64,000 nt of DNA from Pseudomicrostroma phylloplanum (lineage: Eukaryota > Basidiomycota > Exobasidiomycetes > Microstromatales): NCBI GenBank assembly GCA_039545275.1, contig BCHS01000003.1:434001-498000 (forward strand). Direction: 5' to 3'. The position numbers and the translations under genes were made by a program. How positions within the stretch are numbered: the stretch's first letter is position 1; the number at the start of each line of letters is the position of its first letter. Shown piece after piece: positions 33,149 to 44,029 of this stretch. The notes under the pieces were generated by a model. That model was not told the DNA's origin, searched no databases, and saw nothing but the letters and a program-made list of their open reading frames with translations.

Positions 33149-36100
33149 ATGTCGTCTGACGCAATCCCTCACATCCCCAACCGCCTCCCCGTCCTACCGC
33201 TACCATACCCTCTTATCCTTCACCCCTCGCTGCTCCTGTCTATTCCGCTCTCCTACGCCCACTCCCTCTCGCTTCTCAAGGCTGCTCTGCAGGCAACCGG
33301 CGCCAATCAGACGACATCTGAGAATCCGCCACCGATAGATGCGAGCAAGCCTATCCTCATCGCATGTGTGCCCACCCTCAAGGCCCCTTCGCCACCGACC
33401 AAGGCTAATGCAGTGACCGCCAGGGAGGGTCACAATAATGTCTCTGTCAACCATTTGCACGAATGGGCCGTAGTAGTAAGTTGGATCTCTGGGCGAGGTC
33501 ATCAAGTCACCGCGGCGAGCTCACCACACTCTGACTCCACTCACTCTGCCTGCAGGCTCGACTCATGCGGCTCACACGCCAGCCCTCCACTGAGACGTGC
33601 ATCCTCACAGTCAGTGGTCTCACGAGGGTCAGACTTGACCGCTGGCTCTCCATGAGAGCTCCTCTCACCTCATCAGCTCTGGACTCGGATCGTAGCATCA
33701 CTGTACCTGATGTCGCGGTTCCCCTAGCTAGTATCACAGCATTCACAGATGGCCCCTGGCCACCTACGCCGAGCAGTAAGGCAGATCGAGAGGCTGTTCA
33801 GGCCCTCAAGGTGACTGCCATGGACCTGCTCGATGCTTTGTCTACTCTAGGGACCAGTTCTCCACAGAAGGACTCGCCCTCTGTCACAATGCCTGTATTG
33901 CCACCTACGCTCATTCGCAGGATCCGCTCCTTTGTCAAGGATGCGCGTGACAGTCAAGCAGCGCAACTAGCTGACGTTCTTGTAGGGTCCCTCGGCGGAG
34001 CTTGCGAGTGGCAAGACCGCCTCAACCTGCTATCCGAGTTCGACCCCAAAGAGCGAGTGAGGAGCGCTGCGAAGATGCTCTCGCTAGGAGCCGCAAGGGT
34101 CCGCCTTGCCAGAGATCTTCTCACTTCTTTGGCGGCACCTCTCAACGATGCTTCCAAGGAGACCCTCATCCGCGGTCAGCTGGAGTCTCTGCTAACGCAG
34201 CTAGCTGCATTGAATCCCAACATCACTGCCAAGATCACCACCAATTCCGGCACATTCTCTGTGAACGGCAGCAACAGTGATGGCAAGGGTAGCGGAGCGC
34301 CAGGTGGCATCGTTCGTATCCGAGCTCCTAGCTCCAAGAGCAGCGGCAACCCGTCAGAGGGAGGTCCCAGGCCCCTCGCCAAGAGTGGCGGCAACCCATT
34401 CAAGGGAAGCGGTGGCGGTCCTCTTGGCGGTGGAGGGGGAAGATCTGGCGGTGGTGGTGGTGGCAACGACGGCAACGATGGCCAAGAGGAAGAAGAGGAC
34501 GAAATTGCTGAACTCACACGCAAGCTCGACGCAGCCCAACTCACTCCCGAGGCACGCAAGGTCTGTGACAGGGAGCTCAAGAGGCTCGGGAGGATTCCCC
34601 AACAAAGTGTCGAGCGTGGTGTTGTCATCTCCTATCTCGAGGTAATGGCCGAGCTCCCGTGGGATAAGGTCTCGTCTGATCTCGAGGAGGTCAAGGTTCC
34701 CGCAAGAAACACTCCAGCTGATTCTCGCCCTCAGGGCTCCGGCCGCGAAACGCTCGTGGAGTCCGCATCACGAGATAGTGACAACGCAGACGAGGGCATA
34801 GTCTCTCGAGCCCGCAGAATTCTAGACGAAGACCACTACGGCATGGAGAAAGTCAAGAAGCGATTGATCGAATACTTGGCAGTTCTCGAGCTCAAGCAGA
34901 TGCAGGCTACGGAGAAAGCCGAGGCAGAAGAAGCAGCCTCACCGACTTCGTCCAGCAGCATGCCCGAGCGCAAGGTCGATGACATGGCCAAGCTGGACAT
35001 CGAGGGGTCTTCCGAGAGTGCGGAAGCCACACCTGGCGCCACCGATGCATCGGAGGTTGATGCAGCACTGGAGAAGAAGCGCAGGATCCGGAAAGCCACA
35101 CCAAGAGACAAGGGTCCAATCCTGCTGCTGGTCGGCCCACCTGGGACTGGTAAGACGTCGATCGCAAGATCGCTTGCCACAGCGCTTCGTCGACCATTCA
35201 CCAGGCTCAGTCTGGGTGGTGTTCGAGACGAAGCTTCTCTTCGAGGTCATCGAAGGACCTACGTTGGTGCACTTCCTGGCGAGATTGTCTCGTCGCTACG
35301 AAAGGTGGGCGTCTCAGATCCCGTCTTGCTTCTCGACGAGGTGGACAAGCTAGGAAGCGGCAACGGTCTTCACGGAGATCCCAGTGCTGCCATGCTAGAG
35401 GTACTGGACCCCGAGCAGAACCATACTTTCCAGGACCACTACATCGGCTGTCCCATCGACTTGAGTCGTGTTCTCTTCATTGCCACTGCAAACACACTAG
35501 ACACGATCAGTGCTCCTCTTCTCGACCGTACCGAGGTCATTCACATCTCTGGATACACGCACGACGAGAAGGTCCACATTGCGCGGAACTATCTGATGCC
35601 AAAGCAGATCAAGGCACAAGGTCTTCAGCCTCAAGACATTGAAATCTCCGACGAGGTGCTCCTCAAGATTGCCACCTCCTACACGCGCGAAGCTGGAGTC
35701 AGAACCCTCGAGAGGTGCATCTCTACTGTCATCAGAGGCAAGGCTGTTGAGTATGCTGAGCATCGCAAGGGTGGAAGGGATAGCTACGATCCGGTCATCA
35801 AGCTTGAAGACATGCGAAAGTATCTCGGCATCGAGACGTACGAGCCAGAAGTCGCCCAGCGCGAGGCCAGACCCGGAAATGCTACCGGCTTGGCCTACCA
35901 GGGCTCTGGGTCAGGAGGCATTCTCTTCATTGAGACGCTTCTGCTGCCTCCCGGAACAGCATCGCTGAAGCTTACAGGCTCTCTTGGTGATGTGATTCGC
36001 GAGTCGGCCACCCTAGCCTTTTCCTGGCTGCAGGCTCATGGGTATCAGCTGGGCATCCTGCCTTCTCGCGATGCTCCTTTCCCGAAGAACGATGTCCACC

Positions 36101-36516
36101 TGCACTTCCCAGCCGGAGCCATTCCAAAGGACGGCCCATCTGCGGGCGTGGCCATTCTCTGTGCCTTGGCCAGTCTCTTCACTCGCACTAGCATCGATCC
36201 CAAGATTGCTATGACGGGCGAGATCTCACTTCGAGGTCTTGTGCTACCCGTCGGCGGAATCCGTGAGAAGGTCATCGGAGCGCACAGGGCGGGCATCAAG
36301 AAGATCCTGCTCCCCATACGCAACAGAGCAGACGTGGAGCAGGACATCCCCGCCAATGTCAAGGAAGACGTAGAGATCCGCTTCGTCTCCAATGTCTGGC
36401 AGGCCCTGGATCTGGCCCTCGGCAATGGCATCTTTGAGCATGTCAGCGGGTATCATGAGGGCATCGAGGAGGGCCGAAAGAGGATGGAGGAAGGTGGCGA
36501 GGGAGCTAGATTGTAA
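33149..36516 (+). CDS. Peroxisomal Lon protease
   Basis: Exons 33149-33475 and 33556-36516 give 1095 residues. Order: Lon substrate-binding N-domain (LPVLPLPYPLILHPS, then RLMRLTRQPSTETCIL), a Gly/Ser-rich insert around 34240-34490 (GGGGGRSGGGGGGNDGND), the AAA module with Walker A GPPGTGKTSIARSLAT (about residue 636) and LLLDEVDKLGSG, sensor-region NTLDTISAPLLDRTEV, and the Ser-Lys protease domain: PKDGPSAGVAIL (Ser about 970) and PVGGIREKVIGAHRAG (catalytic Lys in REK). The protein ends ARL, a type-1 peroxisomal targeting signal, and lacks a mitochondrial presequence, so I assign it to the peroxisome (Pln1/LONP2 type), where it degrades damaged matrix proteins. The Gly-rich insert is a lineage peculiarity. 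Confidence 0.93.
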
Positions 36517-36834
36517 GTATAGAAGAATGTGGAGCTGGCCGAGAGGTTGATTTCTTGTACATCTGCCGTTGTAGAACTTGTTTTGTCTTTGTTTCCCTTT
36601 CTCATCTCACCGATTGTCGACTGTATCGAATCTATTAGCACCATTCACGCCCTTTTGCTCTCCTCGTCCCACTCGGCGCGTGTTCCGCTCCGCTTCTGAG
36701 ACAAAACACGGAAAGGGAGACGGAAAGAGCGACGGACCAGCTTTGGTGATCATCCACGAACATCACCCAGCCGGACCCCCCTACCACAACACCACAACCC
36801 ACTGTATATGATTCACTGTTGAGCTGAAGGGAAT
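36517..36834. other. Intergenic gap Lon / BRCT gene
   Basis: 318 bases holding the Lon 3' UTR and the promoter of the BRCT-protein gene. Nothing else seen. Confidence 0.5.
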
Positions 36835-38256
36835 ATGACGGACCCTCAGAGGTCTCTGGGCGCCTCGCGCTCCAAGAGCATCGCCACCTCGTCCTCTCCT
36901 TCAGCATCTTCCACATCTACATCGTCTTCCTCCTCCAGTCGCGGACATGCCCCGCCTGGACCTCCAAAGGCGGGCGAGAGGCGAGCCAAGACGCCTCTGA
37001 GGGCAAGGAAGATAATAAATGCTATGGACAGAGGCTTTGAGAAGTGCAGAGAGAGGCGAGAAGAAGAGAAGAGGGAGCGGACAAAAGCCTCGATTGTCGA
37101 TGAGGACAGTGAAGGGGGGAATGGGAGTGGGAGTGCGTCCTGCGAGGAGGATCGACGACAAGAGGCGATAATGGAGACTATGGAGACCAGAGTACCTCCA
37201 GAGAAAGACCGAGAGAAAGATGCCGATGCTTTGGACGATCAACGACCAGCCAAATTGCTCAAAATCGCGGATAGCCGACGCAGGTATACAAGCTCGAAGC
37301 CGAGGCAGGCGTACCTTACTTCCGCCTCTCCTGAAGCAGGCTCCAACTCCAACGAAGAATCTGAACCCTCGAAAGACAACGGGACTATGTTAACGTCTTC
37401 ATCTTCATCCTCACCAGCGGACCCTGCAAGGAGAACGGCATCTATACCTCGAGTGCCCCTCTTCTCCTCTGCGTCCAAACGCGAAATCCAATCCCTCACA
37501 AGTCGCAAAGCCCTCCAAGACGAGAAGAACCCCATCACCCACTCAACCGTCGGTGCGGGCACCCTGCACTACAATTCCTCCAGCACCGGTCATCAAGTAG
37601 CCAACCGCGTAGGCGTCGCGAACGACAGTTCTCCCGATGGGTGGTGGCATACACGCATGAGGAAGCTCCGCGATCAGGCCGCGAGCGAGGAGAAGCAGTC
37701 TGACCTCTTCAAGGGTCTGAGCATCTATATCAACGGCTATGTCGGCACCAAGATTGGGAACAAGGAACTCCAGCGCCTACTCAGCTTGAATGGCGCTCAA
37801 GTCCACTATCTCCCCTGTGGGAGCACGACGCACATTGTAAGCGAGATGCCCCTCTCGGCAAAGAAGACGCAAGAGATGTTACAGCTCAAGGCTGGCAGAG
37901 TCAAGAAGTTTGTCAAGGTCGATTGGATTCTTGATTCGCTCCTGGCGGGGAAGAGGAGACCGGAGCATCCTTATGCCCATGCGATTCCTGTGCAGAGGGG
38001 AATCGCGCAGATGCTTGGGAGCCACTCGAGTGGAAAGGCTACGAGTCCAGGGGTGGCACTGGCTTCCCCAGCAGCGGTATCGTCGAACGGCGACGAGAGT
38101 GGCGGGCTGAAGAAGATGGCGATAGCGACAGCGGTGGCAGGGATGGGAAAGGTGGGCAAGGCCAGCATGCCCTCGCAGGACTGGAGAGAGGCAGCAAGGA
38201 GTGCTGCTGCGCTTGCTGCCGCTACGAGCACGGACAGGCAAAAGAGGTGCTCTTGA
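36835..38256 (+). CDS. Stand-alone BRCT protein related to the REV1 BRCT domain
   Basis: Single exon, 473 residues. A disordered, charged and Ser-rich N-terminal half (with KTPLRARKIINAMDRGFEKC, a possible short helix) leads to one BRCT domain at about residues 299-380: DLFKGLSIYINGYVGTKIGN, then LLSLNGAQVHYLPCGSTTHI and RVKKFVKVDWILDSLLAGKR. The FxGLxIYINGY opening is specific to the REV1 family of BRCT domains. There is no Y-family polymerase domain: the frame stops 125 residues later, after an Ala-rich tail. It could therefore be a paralogue or a chromatin/PCNA-binding protein rather than REV1. Function unknown; nuclear location inferred. Confidence 0.8.
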   Translation: MTDPQRSLGASRSKSIATSSSPSASSTSTSSSSSSRGHAPPGPPKAGERRAKTPLRARKIINAMDRGFEKCRERREEEKRERTKASIVDEDSEGGNGSGSASCEEDRRQEAIMETMETRVPPEKDREKDADALDDQRPAKLLKIADSRRRYTSSKPRQAYLTSASPEAGSNSNEESEPSKDNGTMLTSSSSSSPADPARRTASIPRVPLFSSASKREIQSLTSRKALQDEKNPITHSTVGAGTLHYNSSSTGHQVANRVGVANDSSPDGWWHTRMRKLRDQAASEEKQSDLFKGLSIYINGYVGTKIGNKELQRLLSLNGAQVHYLPCGSTTHIVSEMPLSAKKTQEMLQLKAGRVKKFVKVDWILDSLLAGKRRPEHPYAHAIPVQRGIAQMLGSHSSGKATSPGVALASPAAVSSNGDESGGLKKMAIATAVAGMGKVGKASMPSQDWREAARSAAALAAATSTDRQKRCS

Positions 38257-38527
38257 GAGTCCATCACATTTATACCCCTCGCAATATCATCCTTGTGCTC
38301 CCACGTAATCTCTGTACAATCACACACAACGTCAGGTCAAGGTAGTAGGTGACTAATCGTTTCACTGTTTGAAGCTTAGAGGCAGAGGCTCTCTCGGGGC
38401 ATGAGTGACATACAGAGAAAAAGGGGAACGAGGAAAAATGTTACACGGACTCGGGGTGGACGTTGAAAACTCTACGACCTTCTCTCTACCTCAGGTGCCC
38501 CATCGGGCTTTCTTTCCTTTTTCTTCT

Positions 38528-40089
38528 TTACAAAGCATGGGTGCGCTGCCTCTTAGCCACGCACTTCTTGCTCTCCCATAGTGCCGTCCTCTTTCCCTTC
38601 CACCTGTAAGCAAGCGCCAACCTCCCTTCAATCCAGAACGAATAGATCATATATCCAATGACTACGAACCAGTAAGCAATGTAGGCAAAGATGCTTCCGT
38701 AGGTCCCCGTGTTGTTCCATCCAACCAAAGAGTTGAGAATACCCCATCCGTTGCCACCACTGCTCTCGTTTGGGTTGCAGCAGTCGATGTGCCAGATGTA
38801 GTTGGTGGCGTCGTAGGATCCGGGACCGGAGCCACCCTCGGCTGCTGCATCGCCGACTTTGCGGCCGTAGATGAAGTACTGGATACCCCAGACGGCGCGA
38901 GAGGCCATACCTGCTGCGATCAGAAGCAGGAGGCAGGTAGAGAGGAGAAGGAAGCTGAGAGACGATTGAGGGAGAGGAGGAGTGGGTAGTGGGTGGAATG
39001 TCAGGAAGCTGACTGACGACCGTTGCGCATGTGTCTCTATATACTCACTACCTGATCCTGGAGAAGCCTCCAGCCTTGAAGATGATGAATCCCATTGACA
39101 GTCCGAGGGCGAGACCGACGATGGCGGCGAGAGGAATGCTGGTGGCCGGGAGACCGAGGGAGACACCTCCGATGAAGACGACACCTTCCAGACCTTCACG
39201 TAGAGTAGTGACAAGAGGGATGGTGAAGAGAGTTGTGCGTCCTCGGTTGGCCTTGAGGAAGGGTGCCCTGACAGAGGTGACCAGTCGTTGACGCAGGCTT
39301 GGCTTTGAGGCATTGGCAGAGGGCGAGAGACCACTGCCGACGCTGCCCGTTTGAGCGAGCTCGGCGACGTGCTGCTCATTGGGTGAAGAGGCGCCGCTGC
39401 TCTTCTTGTCCATGCCGGTCTTGTCTTCGGCCGAAGAAGAGGAGTGTCCAGTAGGGTCGACGCCAGCGGCGTGGGCAGCAGCGCTAGAGGGGTCATCCTT
39501 CTCTTCCTGCTCGGTGAGCTTGCCAGCAAAAGCCTTGGCCAGCTTAGCACGCCATTTGCCCCTCGATCGGTCGGCACGCAGAAGAGCAAGGGCCATGGGA
39601 GTGATGAGGATCATGGCCACGAGGTTGAAGGCGGACTCCCAGGCTTCGTCGGCCTTTGCGTACAGGTCGTTGGCCTGTGTGTAGAAGACGGCGAGGAAGA
39701 CGGCACCGATGGCCATTGCGATTCCAAGCCCAGTGGCTGCGCCTAGGAGGATCATCTTGCGGAGCTTCTTGATCAGTACTCGACGCTCCTTGATACGCTC
39801 TTGGTCCTGCTCAACGTCGTCGGCACCTTCCCCTATCGAGGTCGAGGTAGCAGAGGTAGCACGATCGGGAAGAAGGTCGCGAGCTAGGGACTCCATCTGG
39901 AGGGTACAGAGGGATGAACAGACTTCTTCGTCAATCACAGCACGCGATCAAGGCACCACGGGCCTCATGTGTATTTTCTGCGACGCTCACCATTCCCAGC
40001 AGCGTTCCGATGATGAGGGAAGCCTCCATTGCTTCTCTGAAGGCGATGAAGAAGATGACCACCGAGAAGACATCGGTCGCTGAAGTCAT
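38528..40089 (-). CDS. FTR1: High-affinity iron permease FTR1
   Basis: Exons complement 39991-40089, 39049-39896 and 38528-38954 give 457 residues. The family's two iron-binding motifs are present: REAMEAS in the first helix (FFIAFREAMEASLIIGTLLG) and REGLEG in the fourth (LVTTLREGLEGVVFIGGVSL). Between them a 110-residue polar cytosolic loop carries acidic and Ser-rich segments. The last exon holds LLIAAGMASRAVWGIQYF, a luminal/extracellular loop with HIDCCNPNESSGGNGWGILN, and a final helix. FTR1 takes up iron oxidised by a multicopper ferroxidase (Fet3) at the plasma membrane. That partner, often a neighbour in fungi, is not in this window. The last splice donor was chosen by phase (TA before GTGAGT). 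Confidence 0.92.
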
Positions 40090-41448
40090 GATGGGCCAGC
40101 GAGGGGGTGAGGGAGGAGGAGGAGGATGTAGGAGAGTAGCAGGGATGGAGGTGGAAGAGGGCGAAACGTGAGCAAGGCAGGAAGGCGGGCTAGGGGATAT
40201 AAGCAGCAGCAAGGGGACGACGACGGGTAGCAGGTGGGTGGCCCTACCAGTTGCTGTGGCTTGGAGCTAGCCGACTGTGGCGGATGGCGGATGGAGCCGC
40301 CGGGGCAGGAAAAGCCATCCTTCGCCTTTTCGCCCGTCGCCGTATCGTCTTCCCGCTGGGGAGGGGGGGAAGGATGGCAGGGAGGCACCTCGGCTGCCCC
40401 GCCTAGGCTGTCTGTCCCTTCTTGCACTCACTATTGATGCCCGCCATGGCTCCCCGTTTTCACTGTTGGCGCTGCAACTCCGGTCTGTCCTCTTGCTGCA
40501 AAAGTTTGCTGCTGCTGCTGGTCCTCTGATCCTGTGCTGGTTGAGTGGCTTCTTGCCTGATAAGATCTGATTAAAGAGGCCGCCCACCCCCTTTCGCTAG
40601 TGCTGCGTGCCGGCTAGCCGAGGTGAAGTTTGCAGGATCTGGGCTTGAAGATTGAAAAGGACGTGGCTGCGTCGTGGCTGGCAGCGCGCCAGAAGCGCAG
40701 GAGGGGGATCAAGCAAGGTCAGCCGAGCTCACCCCACCGCCAGACGGGGGAAACGCCGAGAGCCTAGATTTACCAATTGGGGCAAGAAGGCGAGGGCTCG
40801 GGATCTGCCTACACTCACGCAAGTCAGCTAGCTTCAGGAGTCGAGAGAGATTGGAGAGGAGGGTGAGGAGGTGGGAGTAGGGATGAGATAAGACAAGAAG
40901 AAGAAAAAAGTCCTCATAGCCTTTGGTCAGTCCTCCGCGTATCAGATACACAGCGACAACACTTTCTCGGCCTCTTCCATGTCCAGGCACCGGCGTGCGA
41001 TTGCGGGAGTAGATGGCATCGGCAGCTCTCGGGGGTTGAGGATACTGGCTACTGCCTCAGTGTGCTGCCTGCCTGTCCTTTGTGCCTGACTAGCTGCTCT
41101 CAGGTCCCGCACTCTGCTTCCCCCTGCTTCTTCCGATCGGTGCCGAGGGTGGCAGGCTGACAGGCTGGGTGCCTGGTTGGCTGGGGCTGGCCTGCCACTG
41201 CTTCCCGCCCTGTGGTTCCGCTCCGTTGGACGCCTGTCATTTTGGCGCGGCGCGCGGCACGGACCCTCGCGTGTGTGCCGTGCATGATTGGTGATACTCC
41301 CGAGGACGTCTTGGGATGACCGGTACTGAGACCTGGCACAGCCCATCGTGAACGCGAGCTACATTAATGCCTCTGGCCCTGCTCACAACTCTCTCCCACT
41401 TTTTCCTCTTACCCATCTCTGCTCTGCTACTCACAAACGATTGCCACA
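40090..41448. promoter_or_regulatory. Long upstream region of FTR1 with GATA-type sites
   Basis: 1.36 kb between the start of FTR1 (minus) and the next plus-strand gene; open frames are not protein-like. A TATATC-type AT patch lies near 40196-40204, about 110 bases before the FTR1 start. TGATAAG (40558-40564) and AGATAAG (40886-40892) both match HGATAR, the site bound by the iron-responsive GATA repressors of fungi (Urbs1/SreA type). This fits iron repression of FTR1, but that is inference from motif and neighbour only. Confidence 0.4.
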
Positions 41449-43311
41449 ATGACTTTTTCTTCGGACAAATCAGTGTGGGCCTCGTCCCGAGTTGCAGCTG
41501 CAAAGCAAGGGTCTGGCACTCTTAGCTCTCACGCAAACAGCAATTCCTCCTCCTTCTCCTCTGCTCCTGCTCGCGGCACTGCTGCCAGCAACTCCCGTTC
41601 TCATCTATCTGGTTCATCTACCTCGGCCTGGGCATCCAACGCATCGCATCCATCGCATCCATCGTCTGCATCACCTAACTTATCTATGCACGCTGCTGCG
41701 AACGTACAAGGTGCTGCATCTCGTTCTCCATCGTATCCTACAAATGGATCGAACAGCTCGCGATATGCTCGCCAGCCCTCCAATGCACATGGCTCCTCTC
41801 TCCTTGAGGCACCAGCACCAAGGCACCGTGACCCCACACGCCAGCTCGGAGGCTCCTTGGACCCAATGTCTCTCATTGCAAGCCCCAGCCGAGGCATCCA
41901 GTCCGCCCACTCCACTTCCCTTGGAGCATCCAGCGAACAGGACCTCACCAACCACCAGACCCAGGAGAACTTTAGGAGCTACGTCTCTCGCAGGATTGCC
42001 GCACATTGCCAGAGGTTCCCCACCCTGACGCTCGGCGATACCGCTCGCAAAATTGCAGTGCCCGGAGAGACGGCCGAGGAAGCGGATGCAAAGAGAAAAG
42101 AGGAGATTGAGATGGCCAGGGTGAGCCTGGAGGAGATCTTGCTGCTCGTGAGGAAGCTAAGAGAGGGCGTCATGGCTAGCCACCGCATGGATGCTGCCAC
42201 TATCGAGGGTAAGTGCAAGGGCAAGAGGAGAGAGTGGCATTCCCTCCGCTCCACACGCAGCACCGTACTGACGCACCCTCCTTTGCTCACTTCTCCCACA
42301 GTTTACCAGCTATCGCTGTTCCTCTCTGTGCACACACTCAATTCTGGACAACTCTCGTCCACCATCAATCGTCTCGTACTAGACTTGATCCCCAGCATCC
42401 CCTGCAAATCGTCTACCACCTCCACCTGGCCCGGAAACGTATTCGCAGACTTCACCAGCACAGTTGAGGGTGGCAAGGAAGATGCCTTTGCTGCTCAGCT
42501 GCGCCTCTTTGCAGAGGATACCCCGGCAACACGAGCACACCACGCCTCTCTCCTCCTCCTCTCACACACCTGCCTTGGCGCCGGCGGGAAGACTGGCATG
42601 GGTGGATTTGGCTCCGCCGGCGGACTGCAGGACAACTTCTACACCCTGAAGCACAAGGTCCTCGCCGCCCTCGGTCTCTCCCTCGAGGATGCACCTCAAG
42701 CAGACATTGTCTTTGCAGAACAGGCAGATCGAGCACTCAGGACTGGGGATGTGCTCCTCTTCCGCAGACTCTTGAGCCAGGAACGTGCCTCGGTCTGGCA
42801 GAGGCAGCTGTTGGAGCAGGCTGTACCCAAGATGAGAGCACAGGCTTGGAACCAGCTCAAAAAGGCGTACATGAGCGTGCCACTGCCGATGTCCCTCTCC
42901 TCGGAAGAGCAAGGAGAAGCCCAGAGCGGCGAAGAATGGCTCGAGGAAGTCCTCTTGATCGACACGCACCTGGTGCCAGTGTCCAGCTCGTCCAAGACAC
43001 AGTCCGCTCCTACCAGCAAGAGCCAGAGCCAGAGCAAGAGCAAGATCCTAGATTCGTGGGACGAAGAAGATCTCAGCCAGCTCGACATCTCCTCCGCACC
43101 TACGGCCTCATCTCAAGAAGAGAAGAAGCACCGCATCGCCCGTCTCGCTGGAGCTTTCGTGCAGCACGCCCTACCTTCTTCGCAGCCAGGAGAAGCAACA
43201 GCCACCGTGCCTCACCCGATCGCCAGTCTCGCTCAGGCTCTCCTCCCTTGGAAGGAGCGGGTGGTCCTTTCCAAGGAGGGGCAGAGGCCGTGCGCTATCA
43301 AGCTGCGTTGA
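41449..43311 (+). CDS. Unrecognised basidiomycete protein
   Basis: Exons 41449-42208 and 42302-43311 (donor GTAAGT, joined phase 1) give 589 residues. The first 190 residues are disordered (S/N/A/H-rich), then come helices: ENFRSYVSRRIAAHCQRFPT, a charged coiled coil AEEADAKRKEEIEMARVSLE, and a helical region VYQLSLFLSVHTLNSGQLSS. Further helices follow: YTLKHKVLAALGLSLEDAP and ADIVFAEQADRALRTGDVLL. Near the C-terminus SKSQSQSKSKILDSWDEEDL is low-complexity. I recognise no family. The all-alpha central part followed by a paired-helix region suggests a scaffold or adaptor; this is a guess. The clean intron and length argue that it is real. Confidence 0.75.
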   Translation: MTFSSDKSVWASSRVAAAKQGSGTLSSHANSNSSSFSSAPARGTAASNSRSHLSGSSTSAWASNASHPSHPSSASPNLSMHAAANVQGAASRSPSYPTNGSNSSRYARQPSNAHGSSLLEAPAPRHRDPTRQLGGSLDPMSLIASPSRGIQSAHSTSLGASSEQDLTNHQTQENFRSYVSRRIAAHCQRFPTLTLGDTARKIAVPGETAEEADAKRKEEIEMARVSLEEILLLVRKLREGVMASHRMDAATIEGKCKGKRREWHSLRSTRSTVLTHPPLLTSPTVYQLSLFLSVHTLNSGQLSSTINRLVLDLIPSIPCKSSTTSTWPGNVFADFTSTVEGGKEDAFAAQLRLFAEDTPATRAHHASLLLLSHTCLGAGGKTGMGGFGSAGGLQDNFYTLKHKVLAALGLSLEDAPQADIVFAEQADRALRTGDVLLFRRLLSQERASVWQRQLLEQAVPKMRAQAWNQLKKAYMSVPLPMSLSSEEQGEAQSGEEWLEEVLLIDTHLVPVSSSSKTQSAPTSKSQSQSKSKILDSWDEEDLSQLDISSAPTASSQEEKKHRIARLAGAFVQHALPSSQPGEATATVPHPIASLAQALLPWKERVVLSKEGQRPCAIKLR

Positions 43312-44029
43312 AAAAGATCGCCGCATCCAGTTCATCCAACACGTTCATTCAATCACTTCATTCAATCACTTCATTTAGTCATCCAATTACCCCATCCATA
43401 TCCCCCATCCACTGTTTATCTCTTTATATCCTGTCAGTGCTCCTTCTCGCCTCGTCGTCTCGTTTCTCGTCGTCTCGTTGTACTACTAGTCTCTGCTCCT
43501 GCTCCCTGCTTCTCGTTCTTAGTTCTCGTCTCGTGCTTCTTGGTTCTTGGTTCAAAATGTCCTACAGTACGGATACAGTATTTCATTTCAATGGAACAAA
43601 TTCGTTGACATTGATCCTTCCTTCGTGCTGCCTTGTCTTGCCTGTTCAAGAGAAAGTCAGAGATACAGTCTGTGCGTGCGAGAGTACAGTATAGGGCAGG
43701 GTAGGGCAGGGTAGGGCAGGGCAGGGCATGTAGCATCAAAAGCTTGATTTCGTGTAGGAATATACAAAAGGCGTGGGCCATGGAGGGTAAAGAGAGGAGA
43801 CGGGAGCAAGAGGCTTGGGAGATATGGTATGGTATAGATAGGAAGGGGGGGGGGACATGGGACATGGGACATGAGTTCGTAAGGGTGCGGGTGCGATGCG
43901 GATGCAATTCCGAGAGTGAGTGCGTGAAGGAAGGGGAGATATGCAATGGAGAGTCCGGATGGGTGCAGGTGTTCCCAGATAGAGCACAATGGCAAAGAGA
44001 GGAGAGGATTGGACAAGACGCTTGTCGGC
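43312..44029. other. Intergenic region between convergent genes with 10-base repeats
   Basis: 3' flanks of the unrecognised gene and of the methyltransferase gene. Duplicated CATTCAATCACTT near 43344-43370 and a short 10-base tandem repeat at 43691-43727. No gene seen. Confidence 0.6.
43691..43727. repeat. TAGGGCAGGG tandem repeat
   Basis: Three to four copies of a 10-base unit TAGGGCAGGG in non-coding DNA. It resembles telomere sequence only superficially. Confidence 0.75.

Noticed and set aside
8432..40089. Iron-acquisition gene cluster
   Set aside because: The SIT transporter and FTR1 are 27 kb apart with about ten unrelated housekeeping genes between, and no siderophore synthetase or ferroxidase is present.
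40942..41346. 134-codon minus-strand frame in the FTR1 upstream region
   Set aside because: Composition is Arg/Ser/Ala-rich without order, the frame lacks neighbouring splice sites, and overlapping frames are equally open.
43691..43727. Interstitial telomere repeat
   Set aside because: The unit is TAGGGCAGGG, not TTAGGG, and only three to four copies occur.
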